A DNA stretch of 64,000 bases from Demequina sediminis (lineage in GTDB: Bacteria; Actinomycetota; Actinomycetes; Actinomycetales; Demequinaceae): NCBI RefSeq assembly GCF_030296675.1, contig NZ_AP027736.1:2542001-2606000 (forward strand). Reading direction: 5' to 3'. The notes beneath the pieces were generated by a model. The model was not told the origin of the DNA and searched no databases. It saw only the letters and a program-made list of their open reading frames with translations. Below are positions 20,413-30,304 of the stretch, piece by piece; position 1 is the first letter of the stretch; every line of letters begins with the position of its first letter. The position numbers were made by a program, and so were the translations under genes.

Positions 20413-21771
20413 ATGGATGCCATGCCCTTCGACCCGCCGCGCCCGGCATCAACCCCGCGCCCGGACCCCGCGCCGCGCAGTTCGCGTCCCGCTCGCGCGC
20501 CGCGCGCCGTGCGCCGTGCGATCAGTCGCATGCGTGAGGCGCTGCCCGGGTGGGCCGGCGGTGTCCTCACGGGGCTGCAGGGCGTGCTGTTGTCCTATCT
20601 CGTGGTGCTCGCCCCCGCGCTCGCGGCGGTCGCGGGCGCGCCGAGCCTCGACGGCTCGGCCGCGGTCGATTGGTCGGGTGCCGCGACCGTGGCGACCCGC
20701 CTGTGGCTGCTCGGGCACGGCGTTCCGGTTCCGGCGGGTGACGGCGTCGTGTCGCTCGTGCCGCTGGGCATGGTGCTGTTGAGCGGCGCGATCCTCGCGT
20801 CCGTCGCGCGCCGCTTCGCGGTCAAGACGTGGACCAGCTGGGGACTCGCCGTCGCGGCCTTTGCCGGGGGTGCTGGGGTGATTGCGGGGCTGGCGACCGC
20901 CGCGACCGACTCGACCACGGCATCGGTCCTGCGGGCCACGACCGTGGGCGCGCTGATCGCCGCGCCGGCGGTGGCGATCGGGATCTGGCGCGCATACGGC
21001 GCGCGCCTCGAGATGCTCGACCGCATCCCCGCGACGATCCGTGCGGGGCTGCGCCTGGGCCTTGCGACGCTCGCCCTGGTGCTCCTGCTGGCCGCGGCAG
21101 CCGGAACTGCGTGGGCGGTGCTGGGGATGGACCGCGTCGCATCCACGGCGACCGGCCTCGCGATGGACCCGCTGGGCGCGGGCGCGCTCGCGCTGGGCGA
21201 GGTGCTCTACGTGCCCACGCTCGCGTGCTGGATGGTCGCGTGGGTGATCGGTCCCGGCTTCGTGGTGGGCACAGGGTCGCTGTACGCGCCCGACACCCTG
21301 ACGGAGGCCGCGCTGCCGCAGCTACCCCTGCTCGGCGCGCTGCCGTCGGGCTCCGGTGGATGGTGGGTATGGGCACCGGCGGTTGTGGCGGCACTCTCGG
21401 CGCTCGCGTTCGCGCTGCTCCACCGACGCGTGGGCCGTGGGTGGGCCGGGGCACGCGCGGCGGGCACCGCCGTCGCGGTGGTCGCCGCGGGTCTCGCTGT
21501 GCTCACGATGGTGTCGCGCGGGTCGATTGGCCCCGGGGCGCTCGCGGTCGCTGGCGCCGAGGTCGTGCCCGTCACGATCGTGGGAACCGCCCTGGTCGCG
21601 GGTGGCTACGCCGCGGTGTGGGGCGCACGCGAGGGGTGGCGGTGGCTGCGCTCTCGCGGGAATGATGCCGGTCGCACGGAAGATGCCGGTCGCGCCGGTG
21701 AGGATGCCGTGGGTCAGGGCGAGGTGTCGGCGGGCGGGGTGAGGCCCCAGCGCTCGAGCAGGTTGATGTAG
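20413..21771 (+). CDS. DUF6350 polytopic membrane protein
   Basis: A 452-residue protein with about ten transmembrane helices and a Pro/Arg-rich N-terminus (MDAMPFDPPRPAS). It matches the DUF6350 family normally encoded between sucD and purN in actinobacteria. Its role is unknown; some databases link it to cell division (PerM-like). The C-terminus (GRTEDAGRAGEDAVGQGEV then SAGGVRPQRSS) reads into the 73-bp repeat that marks the left edge of the island, so the last 20 or so residues may not be original. ATG 20413 was chosen; upstream in-frame starts pass through the family A repeat. Confidence 0.8.
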   Translation: MDAMPFDPPRPASTPRPDPAPRSSRPARAPRAVRRAISRMREALPGWAGGVLTGLQGVLLSYLVVLAPALAAVAGAPSLDGSAAVDWSGAATVATRLWLLGHGVPVPAGDGVVSLVPLGMVLLSGAILASVARRFAVKTWTSWGLAVAAFAGGAGVIAGLATAATDSTTASVLRATTVGALIAAPAVAIGIWRAYGARLEMLDRIPATIRAGLRLGLATLALVLLLAAAAGTAWAVLGMDRVASTATGLAMDPLGAGALALGEVLYVPTLACWMVAWVIGPGFVVGTGSLYAPDTLTEAALPQLPLLGALPSGSGGWWVWAPAVVAALSALAFALLHRRVGRGWAGARAAGTAVAVVAAGLAVLTMVSRGSIGPGALAVAGAEVVPVTIVGTALVAGGYAAVWGAREGWRWLRSRGNDAGRTEDAGRAGEDAVGQGEVSAGGVRPQRSSRLM

Positions 21772-21777
21772 GCCTGC
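21705..21777. repeat. Left copy of the 73-bp direct repeat flanking the island
   Basis: Identical to 33614-33686 at 69 of 73 positions. The right copy is the 3' end of an intact minus-strand gene (33623-34048); this left copy is a truncated duplicate of that 3' end. It marks the left boundary of an 11.8-kb accessory segment. Confidence 0.85.
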
Positions 21778-21849
21778 GGGAGTCTCGAGCGTTCGCGAGG
21801 GCGCCTGGCGCTGAAGTTGACCCCGTTTCCCGGACAGGTAGTTGGTTGG

Positions 21850-22683
21850 TCATGCGGCCAGCGCGAGCTGGCGGCGTTCGTACTCTAGCGGGCTGAGGTA
21901 GCCCAGGGCGCTGTGGCGTCGGCGGGCGTTGTACCAGCCGTCGATCCAGGTGTAGGAGCCTCGCCGGGCATCCTCGATGGTCGCGAAGACGTGCCGGTGG
22001 TAGTACTCGTTTTTGAACACCGACCAGAACGACTCGGCCGGGGCGTTATCCCAACACACGCCGGTGCGGCCCATCGATCGCAGCAGTCCGAGTTCCTTGG
22101 CGGCAGCGGCGATCTGTGCGCTGGTGTATTGGACGCCGCGGTCGGCGTGGAAGACGACCTTGCCGGCCAGGTCGCCGCGCAGGGCCACGGCCTGGCGCAG
22201 CGCGGCCTCGACCACGTCGGTGTGCAGCGAGTCGGCGACGGCCCGACCCAGGACCCTGCGGGTGTGTCCATCGCGCACGACGCACAGGTACGCCCAGCCC
22301 TCACCGGTGCGCAGATACGTGATGTCGGACAGCCACACGCAGTCACGTGCGCCGGTGTCGAAAGCGCGCTCGACAAGGTCAGGCACGGGGAACGGGTCGG
22401 CACCACGCACCGTGGTCGGCGGATGCCACGTGCGCGGGCTGATCCCTGCGATACCAGCGTCTTTCATCAACGACGCGACCTTCTTGCGTGACACCGCCAC
22501 ACCCTCGTCGCGCAGGTCCGCCCGGATGCGCGGGGCCCCATAGGTGCCAGCCGACGCATCGTGGAACGCGCGGATCTGAGCCGTGAGATCGGCATCGCGT
22601 TGCTCGCGCGCGGAGGGCCCTGCGGCCTGCCTGGCCCGCCACTCGTAGTAGCGGCGACGGTCCACGCCAAGCAGGTCGCACAT
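21850..22683 (-). CDS. IS3-type transposase OrfB (DDE integrase domain)
   Basis: A 277-residue rve-type integrase. The DDE triad lies in LSDITYLRTGEGW, VFHADRGVQYTS and NAPAESFWSVFKNE; the HTH_21-like region YGAPRIRADLRDEGV is N-terminal. The frame stays open upstream of the ATG (RFALIEAEKANYPVTRM), consistent with synthesis as an OrfAB fusion by -1 frameshifting from orfA. It is intact, so the element may be active. Confidence 0.92.
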   Translation of the reverse strand: MCDLLGVDRRRYYEWRARQAAGPSAREQRDADLTAQIRAFHDASAGTYGAPRIRADLRDEGVAVSRKKVASLMKDAGIAGISPRTWHPPTTVRGADPFPVPDLVERAFDTGARDCVWLSDITYLRTGEGWAYLCVVRDGHTRRVLGRAVADSLHTDVVEAALRQAVALRGDLAGKVVFHADRGVQYTSAQIAAAAKELGLLRSMGRTGVCWDNAPAESFWSVFKNEYYHRHVFATIEDARRGSYTWIDGWYNARRRHSALGYLSPLEYERRQLALAA

Positions 22684-22718
22684 GCGGGTGACCGGGTAGT
22701 TGGCCTTCTCCGCCTCGA

Positions 22719-23030
22719 TCAGCGCGAACCGTTCCTCCGGTCGTGCTTCGAGGCGAAGAAGGCCGCCGCTTTTCCCAAGAACTCGTTATCCATCCGCAGC
22801 TCGGCAACCTCGCGCCTGAGCCGATCGAGCTCGGCCCGCTCGTCGACATCCAACGGCCGCTCACCCCCGCCCGACCGTGCCCGCTCGGCCGCGACCCAGC
22901 GCCCCAACAAGGCCTCACCCACGCCGATCTCACGCGCCACCGCGACGATCGTGCGCCCGGTATCGATCACCAGCCGCGCAGCCTCACGCCGATACTCCGG
23001 CGTATACGTCTTCCTCTTCTTCGTGCCCAT
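22719..23030 (-). CDS. IS3-type transposase OrfA (helix-turn-helix)
   Basis: About 103 residues: MGTKKRKTYTPEYRREAARL opens a standard IS3 OrfA helix-turn-helix. A leucine-zipper-like region follows (ERAELDRLRREVAELRMDN). The ATG at 23030 has GGGAGG nine bases upstream and is preferred over the upstream ATG at 23063. A GGGAAAAG stretch (plus-strand cttttccc, about 22771) is a candidate slippery site for -1 frameshifting. Confidence 0.88.
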   Translation of the reverse strand: MGTKKRKTYTPEYRREAARLVIDTGRTIVAVAREIGVGEALLGRWVAAERARSGGGERPLDVDERAELDRLRREVAELRMDNEFLGKAAAFFASKHDRRNGSR

Positions 23031-23331
23031 CACGGACATCCTCCCCGACAGGCACTCGCTCACGCGAAACCCGTCTGGTCAGTGTCCGGAATCCGGGGTC
23101 AACCCCACGCTGCCGTACCGCGTCGTTGGCATGAAGCGAGTGTGACATATTGCACTCCGTGTTGCCTTGCGACGGGTGGTGTCTGTCCTGGTAGAAATGG
23201 CGCAGCTCACGAGTGGGGTTGCCTGGGGAGGTGGCTACGGAGCGGCGGTTGGCGTGGTGTCAGTTCCGCTGTTGCTGGCTTCTTTCTGTCTGGGGTTGGT
23301 CGTCTTGATCCTGTCTGGTGGGCGTGTGCGG

Positions 23332-26300
23332 ATGTCGGATCCGTGGTCCTTGTCGTTCCGGTTGGCGTCTATGTTGACGGCCGGGGCGTTGTGTGTCGTG
23401 GCAGTCACTGAGGCGGGCCCGGCCGCAGCGGCTGTGATCGAGGAGTCCGCGACGGATTGGACTGTGGCTGGTGCGTCTGGTGGTTTGACTGCGCCTGATG
23501 CTGTGTCGGCTTCGGTGTTGGCGCGGGTGCGTGGTGAGGCTGTTGAGGATGTGTCTCAGCGCACCGAGTCGTCGCAGACGTTCGCTCTTCCTGATGGTCA
23601 GTGGCGTTCGGATATGTCGAGTGGTCCGGAGTGGGTGGCGACGGGTGAGGATCCGTCGACGGAGGCTGGCTGGGAGCGTGTGGACACGCAGCTGGTGCGT
23701 TACAGCGATGGTTCGTATCGTCCGGTCGCGCATCCGGGTGATCTGGTGTTCTCCGGCGGGGGCAATGGGCGTGTCGACGTGGTCGCGGGTGTCGACGCTG
23801 AGGGGCAGCCGTTCACGTTGTCGTGGGAGGGGACTGTTCCGGCTCCGGTGGTTGAGGCTGACGCGATCCGCTATGTGGATGTGCTCCCTGGTATTGACTT
23901 GGTGTTCTATGTCACCGCTACGGGCTATGAGCAGTTCTTCGTGGCACATGACGCCGACGCTTTGGAGCGGGCCGAGCGGTTGACGTTGACGGTGGCCAGC
24001 CCTGACGGTGATTTGCGCAAGGCGCGCGAGGAAGTGGTGGTGCGTGGCAGTGAGGGCGACGTGGTCGCCCAGGTCTCTGATGTTGCGGTGTGGGATGCGC
24101 ACTCCGATGAGCGGCGTATGGTGCCGGTGGCGTCCATGGCTGCCGATGACGCGACACAGGCAAGTTCGGAGCCTGTGGTGGCCGCGAGCGTAACCGCGGT
24201 CGCGGATCTGAACGTTCCTCCGACGGAGATTGAGGTTCCTGCCGCGGTGGCGGTGACGGATGGTGTCGCGACCATCAGTGTCGACGCCGACGATGTGCCG
24301 TTCTCTGATGGTGACGCGTTCCCTGTGGTGATTGATCCGTCCGTGAACTTGTCGTTGACCTTTGACACGTACGTGTCGAATGCGTCGACGGTGGATAAGT
24401 CGTCCGAGACTGAGTTGCGGGTGGGGACGTGGGACTCGGGGGCTTCGAAGTACCGCTCGTATCTGAACGTGAACGTGTCGCCGATTCTGGGCAAGAAGGT
24501 CACGTCGGCGACGTTGAAGCTGTACAACTGGCATTCGTGGTCGTGCACGGCACGCAACTGGGAGGTGTGGTCGACGTCGACCACGTCGACCGCGACGCGA
24601 TGGTCGAACATGCCTGCGATGTCGGTGAAGTACGACACGGTGTCTTCTACGAAGGGCTACTCGTCGTCCTGCAGTGACGGCTGGGTCAGCGCTGATGTGA
24701 CCACGATGGCGCAGAACTGGTCGACGGGAACGGTCACTGCCAAGGGCATTGGTGTGAAGGCGTCCTCGGAGACGGACAACTCGTATTGGAAGCGGTTCTA
24801 CTCGGGTAACTCGGCATCGAACAAGCCGGTGCTGTCCGTGACGTATAACTCGTACCCGAACACGCCGATGGGTGTGAAGGTCAACGCAAGTGCACCGGTG
24901 GCGGGTTCGACGGTGTACACCAACGATCCGACCCCGACGTTCTCGGTGACGGTGTCTGATCCTGATGGCGGCAACGTGAAGGGCAAGTTCTCCTTCAATG
25001 GTGCAACAGCAGTGTCGGGCTCCACGGTGGCTAGCGGTGCGGTGTCCTCGTACACGCTTCCCACGCAGGCCAACGGGTCCTCGCGCACAGTCAAGGTGTG
25101 GGCCAACGACGGCTCGCTTGATTCCAAGGCGTCGTCGAACCCGACATGGTCGGTCGTTGTGGACACCGTCGCACCCGGCGCCACCACCATCAGCTCGGCG
25201 CAGGTGAGCCACGGGCAGTGGCTTGAAACTCCTCCGGCATCAATCAGCGCCTCACTGGCCGCGACCGATGCAGTGAAGTTCGAGTACAAGGTCGATGGCG
25301 GGACCGTGAAGACGGTGAACGCCACCTCGGGCAGCGCGATCGTGACCGGCCTGCCGCGCACGAACGGTGGTCACAAGGTCGAGGCGCGTGCGATCGACCG
25401 CGCCGGCAACACCAGCGCGTGGAAGACCCTCGAGTACGGCATCGGAACGGTCGGGATTACCTCCCCGACTGCGGCCTATAAGACCACCGACAAGGTCAAG
25501 ATCTCCGCTGATGCCCCTCCAGGAGCCAACGGCACGGTCAAGCGTGCTGTGTACTGGCGTGCGGGCGGCACGGCGAATGGTGCCGGGTACTCGGACGCGA
25601 CCGGGTCAACGGACGGTTGGGAGAAGATCGCTGACCTACCAGACGCCACCGCCGGGTCTAGCGCCAAGGCTGACTACACATGGAATGCCGCCGCCACCGC
25701 AGCAAGCGCGGGCAAGGAGCGCGTTCCTTTCCTGATGGAGGTGCAGGTGTGCTTCACCTACACCTACACCAACGATGTGCTCTGTACCTGGCGTGACGAC
25801 CCCGCGACGCATCCCTCGGTACTACGAATTCCGCATGCGTTTGGGAACAACTTCCCTGTGGCGGATGCTGGTCCGGGCCAGGTCTCGCTCTGGACGGGTG
25901 AGTTCCACGCCGGCGCGACGGATGCGGCCGTGCCTGGGTACATGGACACTCTCTCGGTGTCAAGGAACTATCTGACGTTCGGCGACGGAGGAGCATCGTC
26001 GGTGTTCGGTCCGGGTTGGATCGCGTCTTTCGACGGGCCGAGCGTGGGCGCGGCAGGTATGCGTGTGATCGACAACACCGGCGTCGATGGCACGATCGCT
26101 TTCGAGGACGGAACAGGTAGCTACTTCACGTTCCGGGAGCCCAGCGCGGGAATCGTCGCACGCGAGATCGGGGCCTATGCGCCGCTCGATCGCGCCACCA
26201 TTGCGTCTGGCGCCCAGCTTACTCTTACTGGTTCCGGTACCGCGGCACGCCTGGTCCTGACCGATGGCAACGTGTCGACGACGTGGTCGTATATGGCGAG

Positions 26301-29300
26301 CGGGGAGTGGAAGCCGCTGTACGTCGACAAGCAGGTGTCCGCAACAGCTGTGCTGCGGACCACCTACACGTATGACGCGCTGGGACGGGTGGAGTCGATC
26401 GTTGCCCCCGCGCCCGAGGGAGTCGACTGTTCGACTGTGTCGAGTGCCGGGTGCCGTGCACTCGAGATGACCTACTACACGGCCATGGACGCCGCGACGG
26501 GCGCCTACACGGGACGCATCGCGTCGATCGGGTACCGCGCCTGGGACCCCGACCTCGAAGCCATGCGTACCGACGCTGTCGTCGCCTACACCTACGATTC
26601 GTCAGGGCGACTGGCACGTGCCATCGACCCGCGCTCGGGCCTGGGCACGACGTACGGGTACACCATGTCCGGCGGAGTGTTGCTACTGACCCTCGTCGCC
26701 GAGAGCGGTCTCGCGCCGTGGACTATCGAGTATGGGACATCGACCCAAGGTGCGTCGTCCGTGCTGCGTGTCACGCGCAAGCACTGGGACGGAACGCAGG
26801 CTGACGTCCCGGTCGCACGATTCGTGTACGGCATCGACACGGCCAACCCGCCCGCGGCAAGCCCCGACATCCGGTCCGCCGCCACGGCGTGGACCAGTGA
26901 GCAGACGGCGACTACCGGGTTTGCAGTATTCGGCCAGGGCCACGACCCGGGTGGCTCGACCGTGGCAAGCGTCGACTCCAACGAGTGGCTCAACGCCTCG
27001 GTCACCTTCACCGACGCCCACGGCCGGGTGGTCAACACTGCCAACTACGGCGCTGGTGCCTGGCAGTACACCGCTAGCGACTACGACGACAACGACAACG
27101 TCGAGGGATCCCTCGACGTTTCGGGCACCACGACTGTGGCCAGCCAGGTTACCGAGACGGCGCCGACTGTCGATTATGACAATGTTCAGTCCGCCTCGAC
27201 CCGCACGGAATACAACGACTCCGGCACCCGGATCACCGACATCTGGACCCCGCAAGCTTACGGCGCGACCACCCACATCCATTACACCTACGCCGACGAG
27301 AACCCGGTCGAGGCAGAACGACCGCTCGCGGGAGCGGTACCCAACCTCGTATGGAAGACAGACATCACGTCCGAGAGGGGAAACTCCAGCTCTGTTATCA
27401 GCACGTACACCATGACCTACGCGGGCACCGCATGGTTTACTGGCGTGCCCTCCACCGTCACCACCACCGGAGCAGACACGGCCGAGAGCCTCTCGGCGGT
27501 CACAGGCTTCGACGCTCTCGGACGCCCCGTCCTCAGCCAAGAAGCTGGGTCCACCGGCGCAGATGCTGGCACTACCCACACGGTCTACTACACGGCCGGC
27601 GCCAATGACCTCGACACGGCCTGCGGCAACCAGCCCGCGTGGGCTGGCGAGATCTGTGTCACGAAGTCGCTCGCCGATCTCCCGCTGACCCGCATGACCC
27701 GGTACTCGATGTACCTCGATCCTGAAACGATCGTTGAAGGCGTCGGGAACGCCACACGGACCACGACGACGAGCTACCTCCTCGACGGACGGCTTGAGTC
27801 CACATCAGTTGCCACTATGGGCTTTCCGGGCTCCACGCCGCTACCCTCAACCTGGCACACGTACGACAGCACTACCGGACTGCAGACGAAGACAACGTCG
27901 GGATCGACCGCCGGGCCCGGCGTGCGTACGACCTACGACACCTGGGGACGCGTCCAGAACTACGTCGACACCGACGGCGCAACTACCGTCACCACCTACG
28001 ACATGTTCGGCAATGTTGGCAGCATCGACGACGGACTTCAGGTCACCACCTACACCTACGACGGTACCGATGCCAACGGCCTCGTCGAGCGCCGCGGACT
28101 GGTCACCGGCAAGGTCGTGACCAGTAGCGATGGGCAATCCTCGTATGCCTTCGCGGCAGCCTACGACGCAATGGGACGCCTGACGCGACAGACCATGCCT
28201 GGAGAAATCGTCCAGTTGACCACCTACAGCGACGCCGGCCACGTCGCTGAACTCTCCTACGCCTTCGTCACTGACGACGGGGAGACGCCTCTGCTGACCT
28301 GGTCAGCCGACTATGACGCTGCGGGCCGAATGACCGCAGAGTCAACACCAGCGACGGGACTCGATCCTGACCACGTCACGGGATTCGGACGCACCTACGC
28401 CTACGACGCGTTCGGGCGTCTCGTGACCGTCCAAGATCAGAGCCTGCTCTACGCAGATCCTGCGGATACAAGTGGCATCACACCATGCGTCACCCGGTCC
28501 TACACCTTCGACACGCGTGGCCACCGCCTCGCGCGAAACACCGCAATCTCCGACACCGCCAACGTATGTCCCGCCGTAGGAACCGGGACATCCGAGACCT
28601 GGACCTACGACAACAAGGACCGTGTCCAAACCGGCGCGAATGGGACCGGGTCGTACGTCTACGACCTATTCGGTCGTCAAACCACGATCCCAGCGGTCGA
28701 CACTGCTGGGGGCGTCGCTGCGGGTGACATCACGCTGGGCTACTACGACAACGACCTCGCCCACGCGGTCAGCCAGGCAGGCGTGACGACAACCTACAGT
28801 CTCGATGCCGCACAGCGACGCTCGATCGCGACCACCGTGTCAGGTGCTGGAACGTCGACGCTAGTGCGCCACTATGCCGATGGCTCCGACAACCCCGCTT
28901 GGGCCGTCGAGACCGACGTCAGTGGTGCGACGACCACAACATGGTATGGGTCCGCGATTGAGGGCGGACTCGGCCTGACGGTGTCCAGCGAAGTCGCGTC
29001 ACTTCAACTTGCGGACTTGCGCGGCGACATCGCGCTGCCGCTTACAATCGCCGCCGATGGGGCGGTGACAGGGGTCGGCGCGTACTCCGACTACGACGAG
29101 TACGGTCGCCTCCTCGCCGGCAACGTCGCAGCGGCAACGGGTGCAATCACCTACGGCTGGCTGGGATCGCATGAGCGTGCGGCCGACAGCTTCGGACTCA
29201 CCCTCATGGGCGTGCGCCTCTACAATGCGCAGACCGGTCTGTTCACTTCCGTTGATCCGGTTGTGGGTGGGAATGAGACCGTCTACGGGTATCCAGCAGA

Positions 29301-29691
29301 TCCAATCAACAAACTAGACACCACCGGCGCACTAAGCGCATGGGCCAAGGCCGGGTTGTGGGCGGCCGCCCTTGTCATTGCGGGCGGTGCGCAGGTCTTC
29401 TGCACAGCGTCGATTGCCCTGCGCCCAGTGTGCACAGGCTTTTTCACCGGAGTGTCGAGCATTCTCAAGGCCCTTGCGGACAACAACGGTACCCTGACAA
29501 CCAAGCAAATCGTGAGCGCCTTCATGAAAGGTTTCGTCGCGGGCGCCTTCTTAGGAGCGAGCAAAGTCGTACTGGTTCGATTCATGAAAAGCTCGCTCGG
29601 TAAGCGGGCAAGTGATTGGATTTTGCGTAAGGGCAGGGGTGGCCGTATGGAGCCAGCCATCAACAAGTTCTTTCAGTGGCTATGGTACTAG
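23332..29691 (+). CDS. Giant secreted RHS/YD-repeat protein, predicted polymorphic toxin
   Basis: About 2,119 residues from the ATG at 23332; the frame is open from a TTG at 23167 with another ATG at 23197, so the start is uncertain. 23332 is preferred because a signal peptide follows directly (LASMLTAGALCVVAVTEAGP). Domains in order are a beta-rich N-terminal region, a DNRLRE-like domain (about 338-503), Ig-like segments (about 503-720), then about 1,000 residues of YD/RHS repeats (such as TYTYDALGRVESI). The canonical RHS core follows, near 1948-1999 (GVRLYNAQTGLFTSVDPV, YGYPADPINKLDTTG). The last 120 residues are a hydrophobic, Gly/Ala-rich variable tip ending in basic residues. In this family the core shell encloses a C-terminal toxin. 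The toxin activity here is not recognised. Confidence 0.85.
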   Translation: MSDPWSLSFRLASMLTAGALCVVAVTEAGPAAAAVIEESATDWTVAGASGGLTAPDAVSASVLARVRGEAVEDVSQRTESSQTFALPDGQWRSDMSSGPEWVATGEDPSTEAGWERVDTQLVRYSDGSYRPVAHPGDLVFSGGGNGRVDVVAGVDAEGQPFTLSWEGTVPAPVVEADAIRYVDVLPGIDLVFYVTATGYEQFFVAHDADALERAERLTLTVASPDGDLRKAREEVVVRGSEGDVVAQVSDVAVWDAHSDERRMVPVASMAADDATQASSEPVVAASVTAVADLNVPPTEIEVPAAVAVTDGVATISVDADDVPFSDGDAFPVVIDPSVNLSLTFDTYVSNASTVDKSSETELRVGTWDSGASKYRSYLNVNVSPILGKKVTSATLKLYNWHSWSCTARNWEVWSTSTTSTATRWSNMPAMSVKYDTVSSTKGYSSSCSDGWVSADVTTMAQNWSTGTVTAKGIGVKASSETDNSYWKRFYSGNSASNKPVLSVTYNSYPNTPMGVKVNASAPVAGSTVYTNDPTPTFSVTVSDPDGGNVKGKFSFNGATAVSGSTVASGAVSSYTLPTQANGSSRTVKVWANDGSLDSKASSNPTWSVVVDTVAPGATTISSAQVSHGQWLETPPASISASLAATDAVKFEYKVDGGTVKTVNATSGSAIVTGLPRTNGGHKVEARAIDRAGNTSAWKTLEYGIGTVGITSPTAAYKTTDKVKISADAPPGANGTVKRAVYWRAGGTANGAGYSDATGSTDGWEKIADLPDATAGSSAKADYTWNAAATAASAGKERVPFLMEVQVCFTYTYTNDVLCTWRDDPATHPSVLRIPHAFGNNFPVADAGPGQVSLWTGEFHAGATDAAVPGYMDTLSVSRNYLTFGDGGASSVFGPGWIASFDGPSVGAAGMRVIDNTGVDGTIAFEDGTGSYFTFREPSAGIVAREIGAYAPLDRATIASGAQLTLTGSGTAARLVLTDGNVSTTWSYMASGEWKPLYVDKQVSATAVLRTTYTYDALGRVESIVAPAPEGVDCSTVSSAGCRALEMTYYTAMDAATGAYTGRIASIGYRAWDPDLEAMRTDAVVAYTYDSSGRLARAIDPRSGLGTTYGYTMSGGVLLLTLVAESGLAPWTIEYGTSTQGASSVLRVTRKHWDGTQADVPVARFVYGIDTANPPAASPDIRSAATAWTSEQTATTGFAVFGQGHDPGGSTVASVDSNEWLNASVTFTDAHGRVVNTANYGAGAWQYTASDYDDNDNVEGSLDVSGTTTVASQVTETAPTVDYDNVQSASTRTEYNDSGTRITDIWTPQAYGATTHIHYTYADENPVEAERPLAGAVPNLVWKTDITSERGNSSSVISTYTMTYAGTAWFTGVPSTVTTTGADTAESLSAVTGFDALGRPVLSQEAGSTGADAGTTHTVYYTAGANDLDTACGNQPAWAGEICVTKSLADLPLTRMTRYSMYLDPETIVEGVGNATRTTTTSYLLDGRLESTSVATMGFPGSTPLPSTWHTYDSTTGLQTKTTSGSTAGPGVRTTYDTWGRVQNYVDTDGATTVTTYDMFGNVGSIDDGLQVTTYTYDGTDANGLVERRGLVTGKVVTSSDGQSSYAFAAAYDAMGRLTRQTMPGEIVQLTTYSDAGHVAELSYAFVTDDGETPLLTWSADYDAAGRMTAESTPATGLDPDHVTGFGRTYAYDAFGRLVTVQDQSLLYADPADTSGITPCVTRSYTFDTRGHRLARNTAISDTANVCPAVGTGTSETWTYDNKDRVQTGANGTGSYVYDLFGRQTTIPAVDTAGGVAAGDITLGYYDNDLAHAVSQAGVTTTYSLDAAQRRSIATTVSGAGTSTLVRHYADGSDNPAWAVETDVSGATTTTWYGSAIEGGLGLTVSSEVASLQLADLRGDIALPLTIAADGAVTGVGAYSDYDEYGRLLAGNVAAATGAITYGWLGSHERAADSFGLTLMGVRLYNAQTGLFTSVDPVVGGNETVYGYPADPINKLDTTGALSAWAKAGLWAAALVIAGGAQVFCTASIALRPVCTGFFTGVSSILKALADNNGTLTTKQIVSAFMKGFVAGAFLGASKVVLVRFMKSSLGKRASDWILRKGRGGRMEPAINKFFQWLWY

Positions 29692-30152
29692 AAAAGTGGT
29701 TATCAATGAGGCGAGCGTTGACCTGGGCGTGGGTAGCAACGGTCTATATCGGCTGCGTCGTGGTGGTCATATCAATCCCGCCGTTGTCGGGACATTCCTT
29801 CTGGAGAATCGTAGCCGTGTTCGCGCTCGGTGCCCCGGCGCTAATTGTGGCGCGGCGATTTGATGGCCGTGCCCGTGGGGACCGGCGAGGGCTGCCCCTG
29901 CCCGTTGTTGGGCTCGACGGCGGGGAGTGGGCTCTACATCTTGATGGCATCCCGGAAGGCGGCGGTGAGCGAGTCGAGATCATGCGTTACCTGATGCAGT
30001 CTCATGGCGTCTCAGTGAGCGCAGCGAAGGGTGCGGCGTTCGCAGAGAGTTTTCCTGTGGTGATTGCGGCTGGTGCGAGCAGTGAAGTCGTTGGTGCGTT
30101 CGCGAAGGCCCTTCGCGAACTGGGGGCGAGCGTCTCCGTCCACCAGGGATGA
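29682..30152 (+). CDS. Small membrane protein with L7/L12-like C-terminus, candidate immunity protein
   Basis: A 156-residue protein whose start overlaps the RHS stop (29689-29691), as expected for an immunity gene. Two transmembrane helices (about residues 13-33 and 38-57) are followed by a linker and a C-terminal domain. That domain's pattern (GVSVSAAKGAAFAESFPVVI, then A-x-L-R-E-L-G-A-S-V-S-V) resembles the ribosomal L7/L12 C-terminal fold. An ATG at 29706 (MRRALTWAW) is an alternative start. The immunity role is inferred from position and from the membrane nature of the toxin tip. No known Imm family was recognised. Confidence 0.55.
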   Translation: MVLEKWLSMRRALTWAWVATVYIGCVVVVISIPPLSGHSFWRIVAVFALGAPALIVARRFDGRARGDRRGLPLPVVGLDGGEWALHLDGIPEGGGERVEIMRYLMQSHGVSVSAAKGAAFAESFPVVIAAGASSEVVGAFAKALRELGASVSVHQG

Positions 30153-30304
30153 ACATTGCATTGGTGATGGCTCTAGCGGCTCCTCGCAGTTGACGGTGTA
30201 GCGCGTGGGGCGTGGTGAACGAACAGGTGACAGTCTGACCTGACCCACGGTTTGGTTACCAGTGGCAGTGTGTCGTTCAGGCTCGATTGCGAGGAGTCCG
30301 AACC

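Larger units (their letters stand above)
21817..23102 (-). mobile_element. IS3-family insertion sequence
   Basis: About 1.29 kb. Terminal inverted repeats are TTGACCCCGTTTCCCGGACA (21817-21836) and TGTCCGGAATCCGGGGTCAA (23083-23102), 17 of 20 matching. It contains orfA and orfB on the minus strand in a -1 frame relationship, typical of IS3. Flanking bases show no clear target duplication. It lies 40 bases inside the left island boundary. Confidence 0.9.

Noticed and set aside
23167-23331. TTG start at 23167 for the RHS gene
   Set aside because: It would place about 55 residues before the obvious signal peptide and has no ribosome site. The true start is left open between 23197 and 23332.
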